A model generated the notes under the pieces. It did not search any database. It was not told the DNA's origin and saw nothing but the letters and a program-made list of their open reading frames with translations. 64,000 nt of DNA from Enoplolaimus lenunculus (lineage: Eukaryota; Nematoda; Enoplea; Enoplida; Thoracostomopsidae). Positions 25,350 through 37,053 of the stretch are shown here, piece by piece (the stretch's first letter is position 1; each line of letters starts with the position of its first letter). The stretch is taken from contig JASANG010000160.1 in assembly GCA_030248215.1 (NCBI GenBank), positions 62,001 through 126,000 of the forward strand, in the 5' to 3' direction. Both the position numbers and the translations under genes were made by a program.

Positions 25350-25800
25350 TACTGTAGTGACCCGAATAAGAGGGGGGGGCTGATATTTATTTGGCCTCTC
25401 CCGAGGGTACCCCCTGTTACTCGGTTACATACTGTTATTTATTTTTAGCCCACGCTCCGCCATCCTTTGTTACTGATATGTATCCGGTACTGCAACTATC
25501 CGTTGAATCAAACTTTTATTAGTCTTGTGTCAATAATTTGAGCGATAATGCAAGGTTATACTAAAGGAATGTACTTTCGAAAACTTAAGTACGCTTCAAA
25601 CCTTTCGAACTCAAATTATTTGGTCCTGTTGTCGTTTATGCGCTACAATTAGGGATAATTGACATCTATGGACTCTAAACAAGCTTTAGGGACTGCATCT
25701 GCTTACGGACTCTTATTGGGGATACGGACTCCCATTGATTGGTACCCAAAATGGGGACCCCTCCCCTGTTATTACTCCTCTTATTCGGGTCACTACAGTA
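25350..25800. mobile_element. MITE family C, complete copy
   Basis: The ends TACTGTAGTGACCCGAATAA and TTATTCGGGTCACTACAGTA are perfect 20-bp inverted repeats with TA at each edge, compatible with a TA target site. The interior has G-rich and C-rich stretches next to the termini. Confidence 0.85.
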
Positions 25801-25877
25801 GTACAGGGCAATAGCCCGTTTATTATAGCAGAGGCAATACAAAATTTCAAATGATCTCAAAATTTTAAAGGAAATGC

Positions 25878-26012
25878 TTCAGTGTGAAGGATGCTGAAGC
25901 TTTTTGGGTTCAACGTCCAGGACACTGAAGCATTTTTGGCTTCAGTATATGGACGTTGAAGCCAAAAAGCTTCAGTGTGACGAATGCTGAAGCAAAAAAT
26001 GCTTCAGTGTCC
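25878..26012. repeat. GAAGC-rich foldback
   Basis: Nested inverted repeats: GCTGAAGCTTTTTGGGTTCA with CGTCCA pairs with TGGACGTTGAAGCCAAAAAG and CTTCAG. Outside that, GGACACTGAAGCATTTTTGG pairs with the right-hand GCAAAAAATGCTTCAGTGTC. It would form a stable hairpin in DNA or RNA. Confidence 0.8.
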
Positions 26013-27784
26013 ATAACACTACCCCCTCAAATGTTTACCTGGTGTACGCATGAATTTCCAACTCAATCTAGTTGTGTTGAACCGCACCATCAGAACTTAG
26101 AAATCAACGATAAAAATTACGCGTGATTAGTGCAAATATTACTTTCGTGCTATGACATCTAGCCTTATACTTGGAGTACATAAATTTGAGGTATCTGAAT
26201 CGTTTTAAAGATAACCGTAACTCCGGTTAAGGCTTCGTATCTGACAAGCTAAAAACGTCTCGCAAACACAAAATGCGGTGCACAAGTGACCAGGGTATCA
26301 AGTGTGTTTGCGTGATTGTCCCTTTCAAATCGCGATTATACTCTTATTCTGCTCGTTTGGCAGAAAATTTATGTGAACACAAAAACAGTTTCCCTCTGAA
26401 TTGAAAGTAAGGAATTAATCCTTCAGGTGCTCTAAAGCCTGCGTCTGAGTTATGCTCAGCTTAATATACGAAACTGGTTCATGATAAAATAAACAGTATT
26501 GGTATCGGCATGCTTCCAAAAATACCAATACAGTGAGTTTACCAATGGCAATATATATGTTCAACATTACAATCTACCTACACGCATGTGAAGTTTTTTA
26601 ACGTTTTGTTGGTCTCAAGCTCCCCTCCTTGGGTCCAGAAAAAACTTACCGAAAAGTTATACAAATAAATTATTACTCGAAGCAACTTGTTAAGTTCCGT
26701 CGAACGGTGTTAAATTTTCTGCAATCCGGCGTTTATTTTGGCGAGTTATGGTCAAATAACTGATTTGGCGCATTGCCAATGATTTGGGCTGACTCCAAAT
26801 CAGTTGTTGTTTGACCGTTTTAACTTGGTAGCCAATCGTCTGTTGGCAAAATATTTTAACACCATTCGACTGTGTGTGCGAACGGCGTTCAATGGTATAT
26901 AAATTACCTAGCTTTTTGTGAAAAAAAATTGTTGGGTCTCACTTCGGGAAGGCACCTTAATGAAATTTGTCAAAATTTAATCAGAGGAGGCACTGAGAAG
27001 CTCAAATATGCAAATTTTTTCAAAAACCACCGTTTTTGGATAAACGTTGGCTGAGGAAAATATACCAGAAAACTTGCACGTGTGAACAAGGCTTTTATTT
27101 TTTCACTACAACCAAATTTCATGCGACACTTATGTATTGGTTTTTTTCTCTGATTTACAAATTATGTTCAATTGTTTGCCCTAAATATAAACTACTATTT
27201 AGTAAATATTTAGAGAAAACTACATGCCTTCCAATCGCACAGAGGCCGATCCAGGGGGATCACGAGTTTGAGCTCTTCATAAGTTCAATACATACAAACT
27301 GTTAAATCTCCAAAGGTTCGGAGTTAATATTATAAAAAGTCTGCAAACGAGCGTAAACTCCCCCCGTTGCTGTGTGTTATTTAGCCAGTCGCCCCCTTGT
27401 GATTTGAAAATTATGAGATTCGGCAATAAATATATAGTATATAAACTGTTACATCATATCAAATTCAACGTATTGTTCTGTGTTCACTGTAATATTTCAG
27501 TTTTTAAATGTTTTTAATTGTCTTAAAAAACGTTTAATTTCATAATATTCTGCACTGAAATTATGTAAAACTGAACGTTGAGTGAGTTTGCTGCTTTGCA
27601 AAGTATCGGTATTGAACGATGTCTCGTTTCGTTCCCTCCAACCGCCGTGTGCCAAAAATGGTTGGATTTTGAAAATTTTGTGCATATTTGAGCAGCTTCT
27701 CAGGACCTCCGCTGATCATTCAACGCCGATATTGAAAGAGCCTATGCTGAAGAAACGGCTAGTTTTAAATTCTTTTATCAAACG

Positions 27785-27870
27785 AAAATAAGATACATAT
27801 TTATATATATAAAATATATATCTATATATATAAATGTATAAAGATATATGTGTATATATATATCTGCTTT
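27785..27870. repeat. (TA)-rich tract
   Basis: About 85 bp of imperfect alternating T/A (tatatataaaatatatatct type). No gene is associated. Confidence 0.8.
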
Positions 27871-28646
27871 TGAACTGTGTAAACTATCGTAGTATATAAT
27901 CCAAATCGCAGTCGAAATTCAATTTCGTTTCTGGAATCGGTCGGAACCGGAACCGAAATTAAACTTGCAGCATTCTTTGCTTACATTCTTTTTACGAGTT
28001 TATTTTGTTATACTTTTTTGTTCTCGGCGTTTTGTGTTTTGTCGTAATAATACAGTCTTACATAAACTAAAGTGGCTTTTTCTACTTGAAATTATCTTTC
28101 TTCGTTGAAGACATAATTGAAACTGATTTTTGCTCATTTTCATTTCCTAAAACCAGACAGGACACTTTATATTCTAAACTCAAATTATTTTTGTCCATTT
28201 GGTTCGATGGTAAGATATTCTGAGCGTTATTTTTAACATATATTGGAGGATACATCAAAGACAGCGCCACAGGCGGAATCTTTATGCGTCAATGTCGGAC
28301 ACTTATATAATACAACCTCGGTGATTCTTTGTCTCTCCTAATTGTTCACTGAATTCCTTTACAAAAAAATCCAAATTATCGAAAATATTTCGAAAACCCG
28401 ATATTTGACATATTTTTGTTTACAAAATTAGGGTCAGTGTTACACCGCAAAAATTCTGTCTTCTCTTTCGTTTTTGATTTATTTTGTTATTTTCTTGATT
28501 TTTTTCATGCGTAAGATTTGTAACACCCTTACGTAACAGTTATATTTATTAATATATAAACATATATATGTATATATATTGAATGGATGCATATAATTTT
28601 ATGTACAACCTCATAAAACAGCAAGCGAGAAATTTTCTTGAACTCC

Positions 28647-28855
28647 ACTGTAGTGACCGAATAACAGGAGAAACTGATATTTATTTTGCCTTGCCAGACG
28701 AACTTCCCCTATTATTCGGATACGAAATGCTATTTTTTAATTTACCCTATGTTGGTCGGACCCAGCATCATTCCATCGGTTATATAGACTCCTATTGATT
28801 GATACTTAAAATAAGCACCCTCTTATTACCCTTATCTTATTCGGGTCACTACCGT
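28647..28855. mobile_element. MITE family C, short derivative
   Basis: The ends CACTGTAGTGACCGAATAAC and ATTCGGGTCACTACCGTAGG are about 208 bp apart, roughly half the length of other copies. It is an internal-deletion derivative and accounts for a chance open frame at 28583-28798. Confidence 0.7.
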
Positions 28856-29479
28856 AGGATCTAGCAGACTATATTAAACTCTGTAGTGCGTTTTTGGTCA
28901 TTTCACATATATCGGAAGAATATGCCTCCCTTATCCCTTATATATGCGCCTTGTTATATCTGTTATTTTATATACAAATAGTGTTTTGCGGAAAATTTTT
29001 ATGAAATTTTCCTCAAATTTTGACTCCAAAGCGTATTATTTTTTACTGAAATTGGTGCCCTTTTTTATACAAAAAGAATTTGTTTTCAGCAAAAATAATT
29101 TTTACCGTTAAATAAATCATAGTGAAACTCAATACAAATTGTTTGTGTTTTTGGGATAATTTAAGATTTCAGCTCCCCGGTACAGCTGTATAGTGTATAC
29201 TACAGATTTAAGACTGAAAATATTGAAGTTCCTGTGTGACTTTTTAAAGGATTTATCTGCTCATAAAATGGCTTTTTTGTCAAATTTCAACTTATATTTG
29301 TCGTCGAACTTTTTGTAAAAACGAATTTTGAACTTTTTTCCGAATAAACGTTTCTGTTACGCCATATTGTGAAAAATTGCATAATTGCATTGAAAAATGC
29401 ATTATCGTCTGACTGAAATTTATAACTCTTCGAATTTGTTGTACTGTAAAATTTCTAATGGGCGTCAAATAGAACAATT

Positions 29480-29680
29480 GCCCGTATTCTCAAATGTATC
29501 TAGGACCTAGCAATAAACTTCGAACCAGCAAATGGAAAATTTCAAAATTTGACACATTGTTCGCATTTGATTGCTCTTAAATGTGACGCAAGTGGGATAT
29601 TTGTAGCTGCCATACTTTGTTATTTTGAAAAGTTATTTCTAATTGGTGATAGGTGCTACACACATTTGAGAATGTGGGCC
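29480..29680. mobile_element. MITE family A, complete copy
   Basis: The ends GCCCGTATTCTCAAATGTAT and CACACATTTGAGAATGTGGG are inverted repeats. The next bases inward (ggacctagc / gataggtgcta) extend the inverted repeat. Confidence 0.8.
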
Positions 29681-30785
29681 AATGTCCTAAAGTGTAGGCT
29701 TAGAGTCTATGAATTATCCGATTGCAGGTACCATTCATGTGTTTACTTTGAGCCTAACTTGCACAATTTTAAAAACTAAGACTGAATTTTGCTGGGTTTG
29801 CTCAGATTTTATAAGGGCCCGGCTGTTCATAACCTTAACATAGTTCCCAGTGGGTTAATAATCAATTTTTTCTTCAATTTAATAAGTCGATTCGTCACCC
29901 GGCTTATGTTAATTATATGGAGCTGTCCTATGGGATTCAGGAGAATTGGCCCATTTAAAGATCAGGGACAGACCGTATTTCTGCAGGCAAGCAATAGACA
30001 AAGCTTAAGCTTTAGACTAATTATTTTTGTTTAGAGACTTAGGCTTAGAAATATGCTCACATCTGTTACGGCCCCGTTGACTGGGAAGCTTAGGCTTGCG
30101 CTGCCCATTACCCGTTATATTGTTGTCTTACGGGTTCTTTTGACCAACATTTTAATCGTGGGTTTAAAATTGTCAACACTGTGTAGCATCAAGACATTTC
30201 ACTTATTTAAAATTGTGTCAATTTTTTGTTTATTTCTAAAAACCAAAAAATATATATTTAAATTAGGTTATTTGTAATAAGAAACCTGCCTAATAGATTT
30301 GTACGCCACAACTTATTATAATTTAATTAGTTTGGTGTATTTTTGAAGAGGATAAAATTGAACAAAATTTCAAAAATTAGAAACTTTATTTCATTTTTTC
30401 AAATACGTCACGCGTGCAGCAGAAAATAAAACGAAACATGAACAGTGAAATCTTGTGTTGTTAGACTTAGCATCAATGGTATTTAGTTAATAATTTGGTT
30501 ACGCAGAAATACGAGGCTGTTCAAGATTAACTAAATCTAAACGATGTACTGAAACACTTATAGGCGAACTCATCTTATTTAATTTGTTGTTTGATGTGAC
30601 ATTGCAACTAAGTGCTCAGTTTAGCTTGATAGCTCTGTTATGTTTTTCATATATTTTAGACGTATAGTTTTACTAATAGCTTCCAATTATTCAGATAATT
30701 CAAATGCTGTACGACCGAGATTGTGGGTTAATTTTGTGCATTAATTATTTTTGAACTAAAAAAGCATCAATTAAAATCCGCTGCT

Positions 30786-30867
30786 ATGATGAGAAACAAA
30801 TTCATGACTCAATGGATAGTCGTTGCTGTGATTGCGTTTGGACAATTTCCATGCATCTCACCACAAG
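30786..30867 (+). CDS. Modular gene exon 1: signal peptide
   Basis: This starts ATG ATG and encodes MMRNKFMTQ, a hydrophobic core WIVVAVIAFG, then QFPCISPQ, ending CAA G before donor gtaaag (phase 1). Charge, core length and small residues before the end fit a secretory signal peptide. A second in-frame ATG follows immediately. Confidence 0.82.
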
Positions 30868-30920
30868 GTAAAGGCATTTAAATTTACACCAATTCATTAA
30901 AAAATTTCAAATGTCTGGAT

Positions 30921-31334
30921 TAATATTCTCAAATGCGTACTTATAGCACTAACATGACTTAGCGACAGATTTTCAAGCTGACGAACATGTTCAATTGCAG
31001 ATCTCAAAATTGGAGCTGATGTAGGACAAATCAAATGCAATGAATGTGCTGAATTGTTAACTTCACTATGCGCTGGTTCCAAAGTTACAAAACCTATCAT
31101 TCAGTGTTTTGGGGGGGGCTTCCCCGAAATTCCGTGGCGGGGGCTTCCAGACTCGCGAGCGAAGCGAGCGAGAAGCCAGACGCATTTTAAAACTTAAGCG
31201 GTTTTTGTTTAATCGGTTATGGCGGTCGCCCCTTTAGAAGTGGGGCCCCCCAAATGGGGCGTTTGGGGGGTGGCTGTTCCGGCCCTGCTATCACTAACTG
31301 GCAATAGATGCTACACACATTTGTGACTACAGGC
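30921..31334. mobile_element. MITE family A, interrupted
   Basis: The left end is aatattctcaaatgcgtac and the right end gatgctacacacatttgtga, with a GC-rich insertion at 31102-31287 between the halves. The joined length would match family A. Confidence 0.75.
31102..31287. mobile_element. GC-rich hAT-like element nested in MITE A
   Basis: This 186-bp insert starts CAGTGTTTTGGGGGGGG and ends CCGGCCCTG, flanked by ctatcatt (31094-31101) and ctatcact (31288-31295), an 8-bp duplication with one difference. Its GC content contrasts sharply with its surroundings, and it includes the palindromic ctcgcgagcgaagcgagcga. Confidence 0.75.
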
Positions 31335-32238
31335 TCTGATTTTGTATCAAATGATTTAAAATGTTAGTACGTTCAACTTGATGAATTTTAGTAAATATAA
31401 TTTTTTAACTTTAAATTCAGTTTTTGCCAACCATCGAGTGTCCGCTTAAACTTTTCGCAAAATTATATTAAAATATGCGCAGTAACCTACAAAAGTATCG
31501 GAAATTAGCTGTCCAGTTGAAACTGTATTCAAACAGTGCTCTGTATTTTGATTGGGTAAAATCTGACGTGGGCACTCAACCAATTGTAATGTTTGACCGG
31601 TATAAAATTTAAGCCAAAGAAAACGTTTCATATTTTAAATTCAAGCTATTTCTCTCTTTTATTTACATTTTCCTGCTTTTCTGATTTAAATTATTTTGAT
31701 ATTGAAATATGCTATTATATATTTGCTAAGCTGCTGTAACGATGCCACAATTTACACCGCAGTGTTATACTTGATTTTTGAATAACCTTTTTAACCTGAA
31801 AAAATTTCAAATCTTCTGTCACACTTTTATGCACTTCTCAGTTTGAACGAAATCAATTGCACCGTTCGTGTTTTGGCACATTTGTAGTCCCCCACAATGG
31901 AAAAGTCCTCACCCATACAGCCCATGTATAGTTGAGCGTCGTAACGATTGTTTAAGCATATTCCTATACCTAATTCGAAGCTATTAAGCCTATAACTAAG
32001 CCTAGCCATAAATCTAACAAAATCGTTTCACTGTACACATAAACTACAAAAATGTCCACTCTTCACATGCATTCGCACCGCATGACACTAAATATAATAC
32101 AAAGGCTTGGAGCAGTAAGGGCATATATTCTGAAAGATAAGCTTGACACAAATCATATTGCACAGCGAACAAACAAATGATCTATCTAAGTTTTTTAAAC
32201 TCTATTTTTTTAATTGCAACAAAGCTAAAATAATTTAG

Positions 32239-32382
32239 ACAGTCTTGAAATGCGTATATTATGGCAATGTGTTGATTCGTTACGCTGTACAACATGCTTT
32301 ACTGGTATGTGTAATCGCGAAGCTGAGGTATGGCCAACATTGGAACGTTGCATTGAACGCACGGCTTGTGGACAGCATTCAG
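32239..32382 (+). CDS. Modular gene exon 2: WQC module 1
   Basis: This is 144 nt, phase 1-1, after acceptor aatttag and before donor gtactt. It encodes LWQCVDSLRCTTCFTGMC, a 12-residue spacer, then CIERTAC. Cysteine pattern is C-x5-C-x2-C-x4-C-x12-C-x5-C, shared with the next exon. Confidence 0.85.
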
Positions 32383-32536
32383 GTACTTTTGCCAAAATTA
32401 TTTTCCGATTACTAACAATCGCTCATTGATTACGGCAAAATTCATTCCTCGGCGATATATATATATATATATGTGTGTATGTTTGTAGATATATACGTAT
32501 ATATCTAGATACCACCAATACAATATTAATATTATC

Positions 32537-32538
32537 AC

Positions 32539-32606
<68 letters not shown>
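32537..32606. repeat. (ATT)n/(TTG)n compound microsatellite
   Basis: About 14 ATT triplets run directly into about 9 TTG triplets. It is intronic and gives spurious low-complexity open frames on both strands. Confidence 0.95.
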
Positions 32607-32871
32607 CGGATAAATTTGCACATATACACGCATGCAATGTGGGAAATAAACGAAATTAAAACAGTTGCATTTGCATCTGATTATTGCACGAAGTTTATGT
32701 ATTTGCAGCATTTGGCAGCTTGGAAAATCTTGTGTTTGCTATAACAGTCATTCAGATAAAACAGCAAGATTTGCTTGCATTTATTACTTTGTGAAATGTT
32801 TTGAAAAATCATATATTTATTTCTATTAAACGCTGGACTATTTGATAAACTAAAAATATTCAGAAAATAAA

Positions 32872-33081
32872 GGCCAGTATTCTCAAATGTGTATAACAAC
32901 TATCAATAATTAGTAACAAGTCGACAAACATGTAAGCCAACCACTGACAATTTCAGCACATTTTGCACCAATTTTGCCGCTTGAAATTCAGAGGAATCTT
33001 TGGTTCACAGTTTGAACTGGGTTAACTCTAGGTCTATTATAAACGGATGTTAGGTGCTACACATATGTTTGAGAATACAGA
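32872..33081. mobile_element. MITE family A copy
   Basis: The left end ggccagtattctcaaatgtg and the right end atatgtttgagaatacagaa are inverted repeats. It lies in intron 2 of the modular gene. Confidence 0.75.
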
Positions 33082-33582
33082 ACGTGACCGAGTTGAACTT
33101 GAAGTTGTACTAAAAGTCTAAAAACCGCAACGTAACAGAAATAACTGCATGAAGATCTAAAAATCTAACCAGCGTCTTAAACTAATGTTTGATTCACCCT
33201 GAGAAGCTAATAAATACTTAGCAATTATCATAACAAGATGGGAATTTATGCCGTCCAAGTGGATTCCTTCCGTGTGTAATATGAGCATCTATAAAACTCA
33301 AAATGACAATTGAACAGAAACACAGGTTAGAACCAACTTGCACACTGCAGTAAATCAAGTTGAATAAATATTAACTGCCACTTTTTATTTTAAATGCATA
33401 CCTATCTATAGGTATATATAATATATTATATATTTATGTATTATAATCGTTGCTTACTTCTTTAAAAACTATTTTTTTGAAAAATCCAATTTTCACTTAA
33501 ACAAGGTTCAGTTGTTTTCGATCGCTTTAATGTCACAACTTCAATTTTTAATTTTTTTTTCATATTTCACGTGCTAACACTT

Positions 33583-33785
33583 TGCGGTCCATGTAAAGAT
33601 TACGGGTGGAACGTGTTTCAGCGGGACTACAGTACAGTAAACTTTTGCTTTAGGCAAATTTTTTGCTTAGGCTTACGCTTAAGCACAGACTTAGGCATAA
33701 TATCATTCTCACGAGTAGTCTTTAGATTATTAAGGCTTATAAATATCCTTTTACTACTGTTACGGACCTGTTCTATACTTAATAC
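33583..33785. mobile_element. MITE family D copy, reverse orientation
   Basis: It reads gcggtccatgtaaagattac, a (ttaggc)-like hexamer tract, then ctactgttacggacctgttc, the reverse of the usual family D order. It ends about 75 bp before the large exon. Confidence 0.65.
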
Positions 33786-33860
33786 ATACGCCAATATTTC
33801 AGAAAAACTCTTCTGAAAATTTTTTAAACTCAGTTCGAGCGTCACAAAATCAATTTTTAG

Positions 33861-34631
33861 ATTTTTTGAAACCACGATTACTGCCACGTACCGCTGAAAT
33901 TCCGGTTCCGGCTCCACAATTCGACAATTCTAACCATCCAGCCAACCCGGCGTCAGATGGTACATTTTGGCAATGTGCAATACATCCAACACAATGTAGC
34001 CAATGTGTTTCGTCCCAATGTAATCACACGGTCACACTGCACTATACATTTGAACAATGTATTGACTCACCTGAATGTAGTTTTGAATTTTCCCGGCACC
34101 CTGGGTCTTCCACCCACCCAGTCCGAGGAGATCTACAACAATCTGTGACTTTGCCATCAGCAGAGCAAGCTTTCTCTAGCCCGGATAACACTGACCCGTT
34201 TCGCGATCATAAGCGTACAAATCAGGCCAGTGCACAATTGCAAGCCGTCGAACATTCATCGACCCAGCAAACACTGTTACCGTCAACTCCAGCGTGGGAA
34301 CCCCAGACAACCAAGCTTCAACCGTGGGAAAATCAGCCATCGACCAGAGCAGCACCGTGGGAAAATCAGTCGTCGACCAGACGAGAAGGAATAGTCACAA
34401 ACACACACGATTTATTCAACTGGCAATGCCGTGAGAACGCTCAACCATGGGAAACTTGTGAGCCGTGTCGGGTGGGGGCCGGTGGGTCAGCGTGCGACGC
34501 CACACTACCGCAATATTTGAGTCATACAATATGTGCACAAAGTACCCATTGTAAGGGCTCCAGTGACACGGTTGGCAGAACAAACAGCGAACAATTGAAC
34601 AAAGATGAAATTTTTGCCAAGCGTGGATCGG
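33861..34631 (+). CDS. Modular gene exon 3: WQC modules 2 and 3 with PWENQ repeats
   Basis: This is 771 nt if the donor at 34632 (gttcgt, weak) is used, phase 1-1. The frame stays open to TGA at 34658. It encodes FLKPRLLPRTAEIPVP, then WQC module 2 (FWQCAIHPTQCSQC) with spacing C-x6-C-x2-C-x4-C-x12-C-x5-C. A long Ser/Thr/Gln-rich linker with PAWEPQ, PWENQPSTR and PWENQSSTR follows. WQC module 3 begins NWQCRENAQPWETCEPC, spacing C-x9-C-x2-C-x8-C-x12-C-x5-C. A gtaagg at 34551 would make a stronger donor in phase but removes the last cysteine. Read to its stop, it could also end a shorter isoform. Confidence 0.78.
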
Positions 34632-35332
34632 GTTCGTTATTTTGGTATTTTTTGGGGTGACGGAAAAGGTTACCGAAGGTGACGGGTGAGAGTAGAAGCT
34701 TATATGGGTGTGAGGAGTGATGGTAGATCATTACGGGGGCGGTCAAAATTGGTGATGGTTGTGTTATAATCATGACACAAAAAGGAAAGGGGCGTTCTGG
34801 ATTTTGTGTTACTAGTCCTGAGTGTGTCCTAATTTGGTCATTTACAGTTGTTGTCAGCAGTCTGAGACCTTAGCGAAGCAAGTCTCAGTTTGGTGAAGCC
34901 GAAAAGTTATGATTCCTCTTTCCTGATATGAGGTTATTCTCGTTGGTGGACGGTTCTGGTGGAAGTTCCCTGGTCCTGTAATATGACATTGTATACCGGA
35001 TGCTAGAAAAGAGAGGAAAGTCAGGATTTTATTCGCTTATGAAATTTGCACTAACAGATTGCAACAGGCGGCTTAAATTGTGAAGCAACCGCTACTTAAC
35101 GCTACGTTTTTATTTAGACAGTACTAGATTAGAAATTTTTACAGCAATACGCCACCGTAAGCCTTGATCAATTTTTACAGGTTCTATTTGTACTCTCATG
35201 CGACGTTAAACAAGTTATCTGGTGTATGCAGGTTATTGTGAGGTATTCACCACTTACTCGTTGTTTATTTCGTCCCATCAGCTTGATTTAAGACGTTTTG
35301 TCAATCTTGGTGATTATCCGTTCCCTTCCTAC

Positions 35333-35552
35333 GCCCGTATTCTCAAATGTATATAGCTACTGTCACCAGTTAGTAATAGGTTTTCAAATTCACTAACTAT
35401 TGCAGTTGTTAAACTCTAAATTGGCGCACGAGTAGAGCAAATCATTTTCGAAAACTGTGCAGAATTTTGAGCCTCAGTATTCACTGGTTCGAAAGTTACA
35501 ACACCTATCGCCCACTAATGATAGGTGGTACACGCATTTAAGAATACGGGCC
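35333..35552. mobile_element. MITE family A, complete copy
   Basis: The ends gcccgtattctcaaatgtat and cgcatttaagaatacgggcc are inverted repeats. The inner parts atagctactgtcaccagtta and tgataggtggta also match the family. Confidence 0.8.
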
Positions 35553-35949
35553 CTGTCATTGTGGAATTTGCATAAGTTTCGAAAGTCTAATAGGCCGATA
35601 ATTCAATATTATATATTTTAAAATTGTCTTCGTTTGAATTGGTTTGCTAACGTCAGTCCAGTATACGATCATTAGGGAACCAACTCATGCTTATGTGTAA
35701 CGCGTTGATAGAAATTGAAGCTTGAAATCCTGGACTAAAATTTATTCATTTATTTGTTGTGCTCAATTTACATCCGTTAACATGTTACCCTCTGTCTAAC
35801 TAATTGTTATCTGTTGAGGGCCGTAGTCAAGAATTCATCACGGGGTGATAATAACTGAGATATTGTTACCGTCATCGATCCAGAAGTTGATTTTAAAACG
35901 TGTTCAATCTACATTTTATGGTCTCGCCAGAAACGGCAAATGTATAGAA

Positions 35950-36120
35950 CAGGGCCGTTACAGTAGTATCACCTAAGCCTCTAATCATACGCGTAAGTAG
36001 GTATTTACACGTAAGCCTAAGCGTAAGCTTAAGCAAAAAAGTTGTGTAAACGTTAAGCTTATATACTCTATTGTAGTCGCGCAGAAAAATGTTCCGTTTA
36101 CTATCTTTACGTGGGCCCCA
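35950..36120. mobile_element. MITE family D copy
   Basis: It has gaacagggccgttacagtag, a degenerate (cctaag) tract, then ctattgtagtcgcgcagaaa and gttccgtttactatcttta. Confidence 0.65.
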
Positions 36121-36363
36121 GAAATTTTGGCAGGGACTCTCTCCCTGTATACGATATGCCGACCTCGTAGTACAACAACATTTCCTACGGAATTTGAAAA
36201 AGACGTGTGTTTTCTTTAGATAAAAAAGTATTGCTTAAATATCGCAAAACATTCTAGCGCAAAACATAAAAAAGGCCACTGATGGTTTAGCAGTTGCAAA
36301 CAGCCTAAAACCAGGTTTTATTGTTGAAGGCAATACTCTGCCGCAATATATAAATTGCGTACC

Positions 36364-36532
36364 AGTGGCGGATCGAGAAATTTCTGATCAGGAAGTCGCG
36401 ACGATATATAACAGTGAGAAAAACTCGCGATCGAAACAAACGAAAAGCCAAACGCAATTTTAGTACTAAATTTTAATGTAAAAATTTTTGCTGTATCCAA
36501 AAACCTGGGTAGTCTCACTTTTATCCGCCAGT
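36364..36532. mobile_element. hAT-like element with CAGTGGCGGATC end
   Basis: It starts CAGTGGCGGATCGAGAAA and ends TTTTATCCGCCAGTG, approximate inverted repeats. The flanks (gcgtac / gcgtaa) resemble a decayed target duplication. A related element is at 59318-59520. Confidence 0.5.
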
Positions 36533-36581
36533 GAGCGTAAATGTCGTTTTTGTTTTGTTAAACATTAGATTTGCCCTATTA

Positions 36582-37053
36582 CGAATATTCTCAAATGTGT
36601 ACAACACCTATCATGAGTTTTATATCGCAACTATTAAAACGAAATCTGTCAAGTTTTAACCCTTTCTCACATGAATATCGTCTATTTCCCCTGAGACCTA
36701 CTTTTATGCTAGGATTCGACCTCCAGTGATTGGAGTGGGAGGCGTATACCATCACCACTCAGCTATAGGAGCTTGACGCTCGAGCCCGAGGGGGCTCTCA
36801 CGTCGTGTGGTGATTTAGTACTATGTGTACGTGTTACAATTGTTAAACACGGTGCGATATATATTATTTAACGTATATACACTGCGTTGAGTTGCCTATA
36901 GGCAACTGAATGTGAGAAGGGGTTAAACATTTTGTTGTGAAAAAATGTACAGCGGAAAGAAATTTTGATTTTCAACTAACCTAGTTCACTTGTTTGAAAT
37001 CGTACTGGTAACTTTTATGATAAAAAGTGTTGTATGCGTTTTGAGAATACCGG
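36582..37053. mobile_element. MITE family A, split by a piggyBac-like MITE
   Basis: The left part acgaatattctcaaatgtgt and the right part gtatgcgttttgagaatacc are separated by the element at 36656-36926. Confidence 0.75.
36656..36926. mobile_element. piggyBac-like MITE with tRNA-like core, single copy
   Basis: TTAA|CCCTTTCTCACATG ... TGTGAGAAGGGG|TTAA, 271 bp including both TTAA sites. Its interior is the same as the 12.4-kb array unit, with A-box- and B-box-like sequence on the minus strand. It is nested in a family A MITE. Confidence 0.85.

Larger units (their letters stand above)
23160..30785. other. Intergenic region between divergent ShKT-containing genes
   Basis: 7.6 kb without a supported exon. 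It contains the CATATGATATT repeat cluster (24.2-24.8 kb), family C MITEs (25.4 and 28.7 kb), a GAAGC foldback (25.9 kb), a (TA)-rich tract (27.8 kb), a family A MITE (29.5 kb) and a family D-like stretch (about 29.99-30.1 kb). The 5' exons of the minus-strand ShKT/polyQ gene should lie here but were not recognised. Confidence 0.5.
30868..32238 (+). other. Intron 1 of the modular gene
   Basis: 1.37 kb. It contains a family A MITE (30921-31334) that is itself split by a GC-rich hAT-like element. No other exon was recognised. Confidence 0.6.

Noticed and set aside
28583-28798. 71-codon plus-strand open frame
   Set aside because: It spans a short family C MITE; no coding signature.
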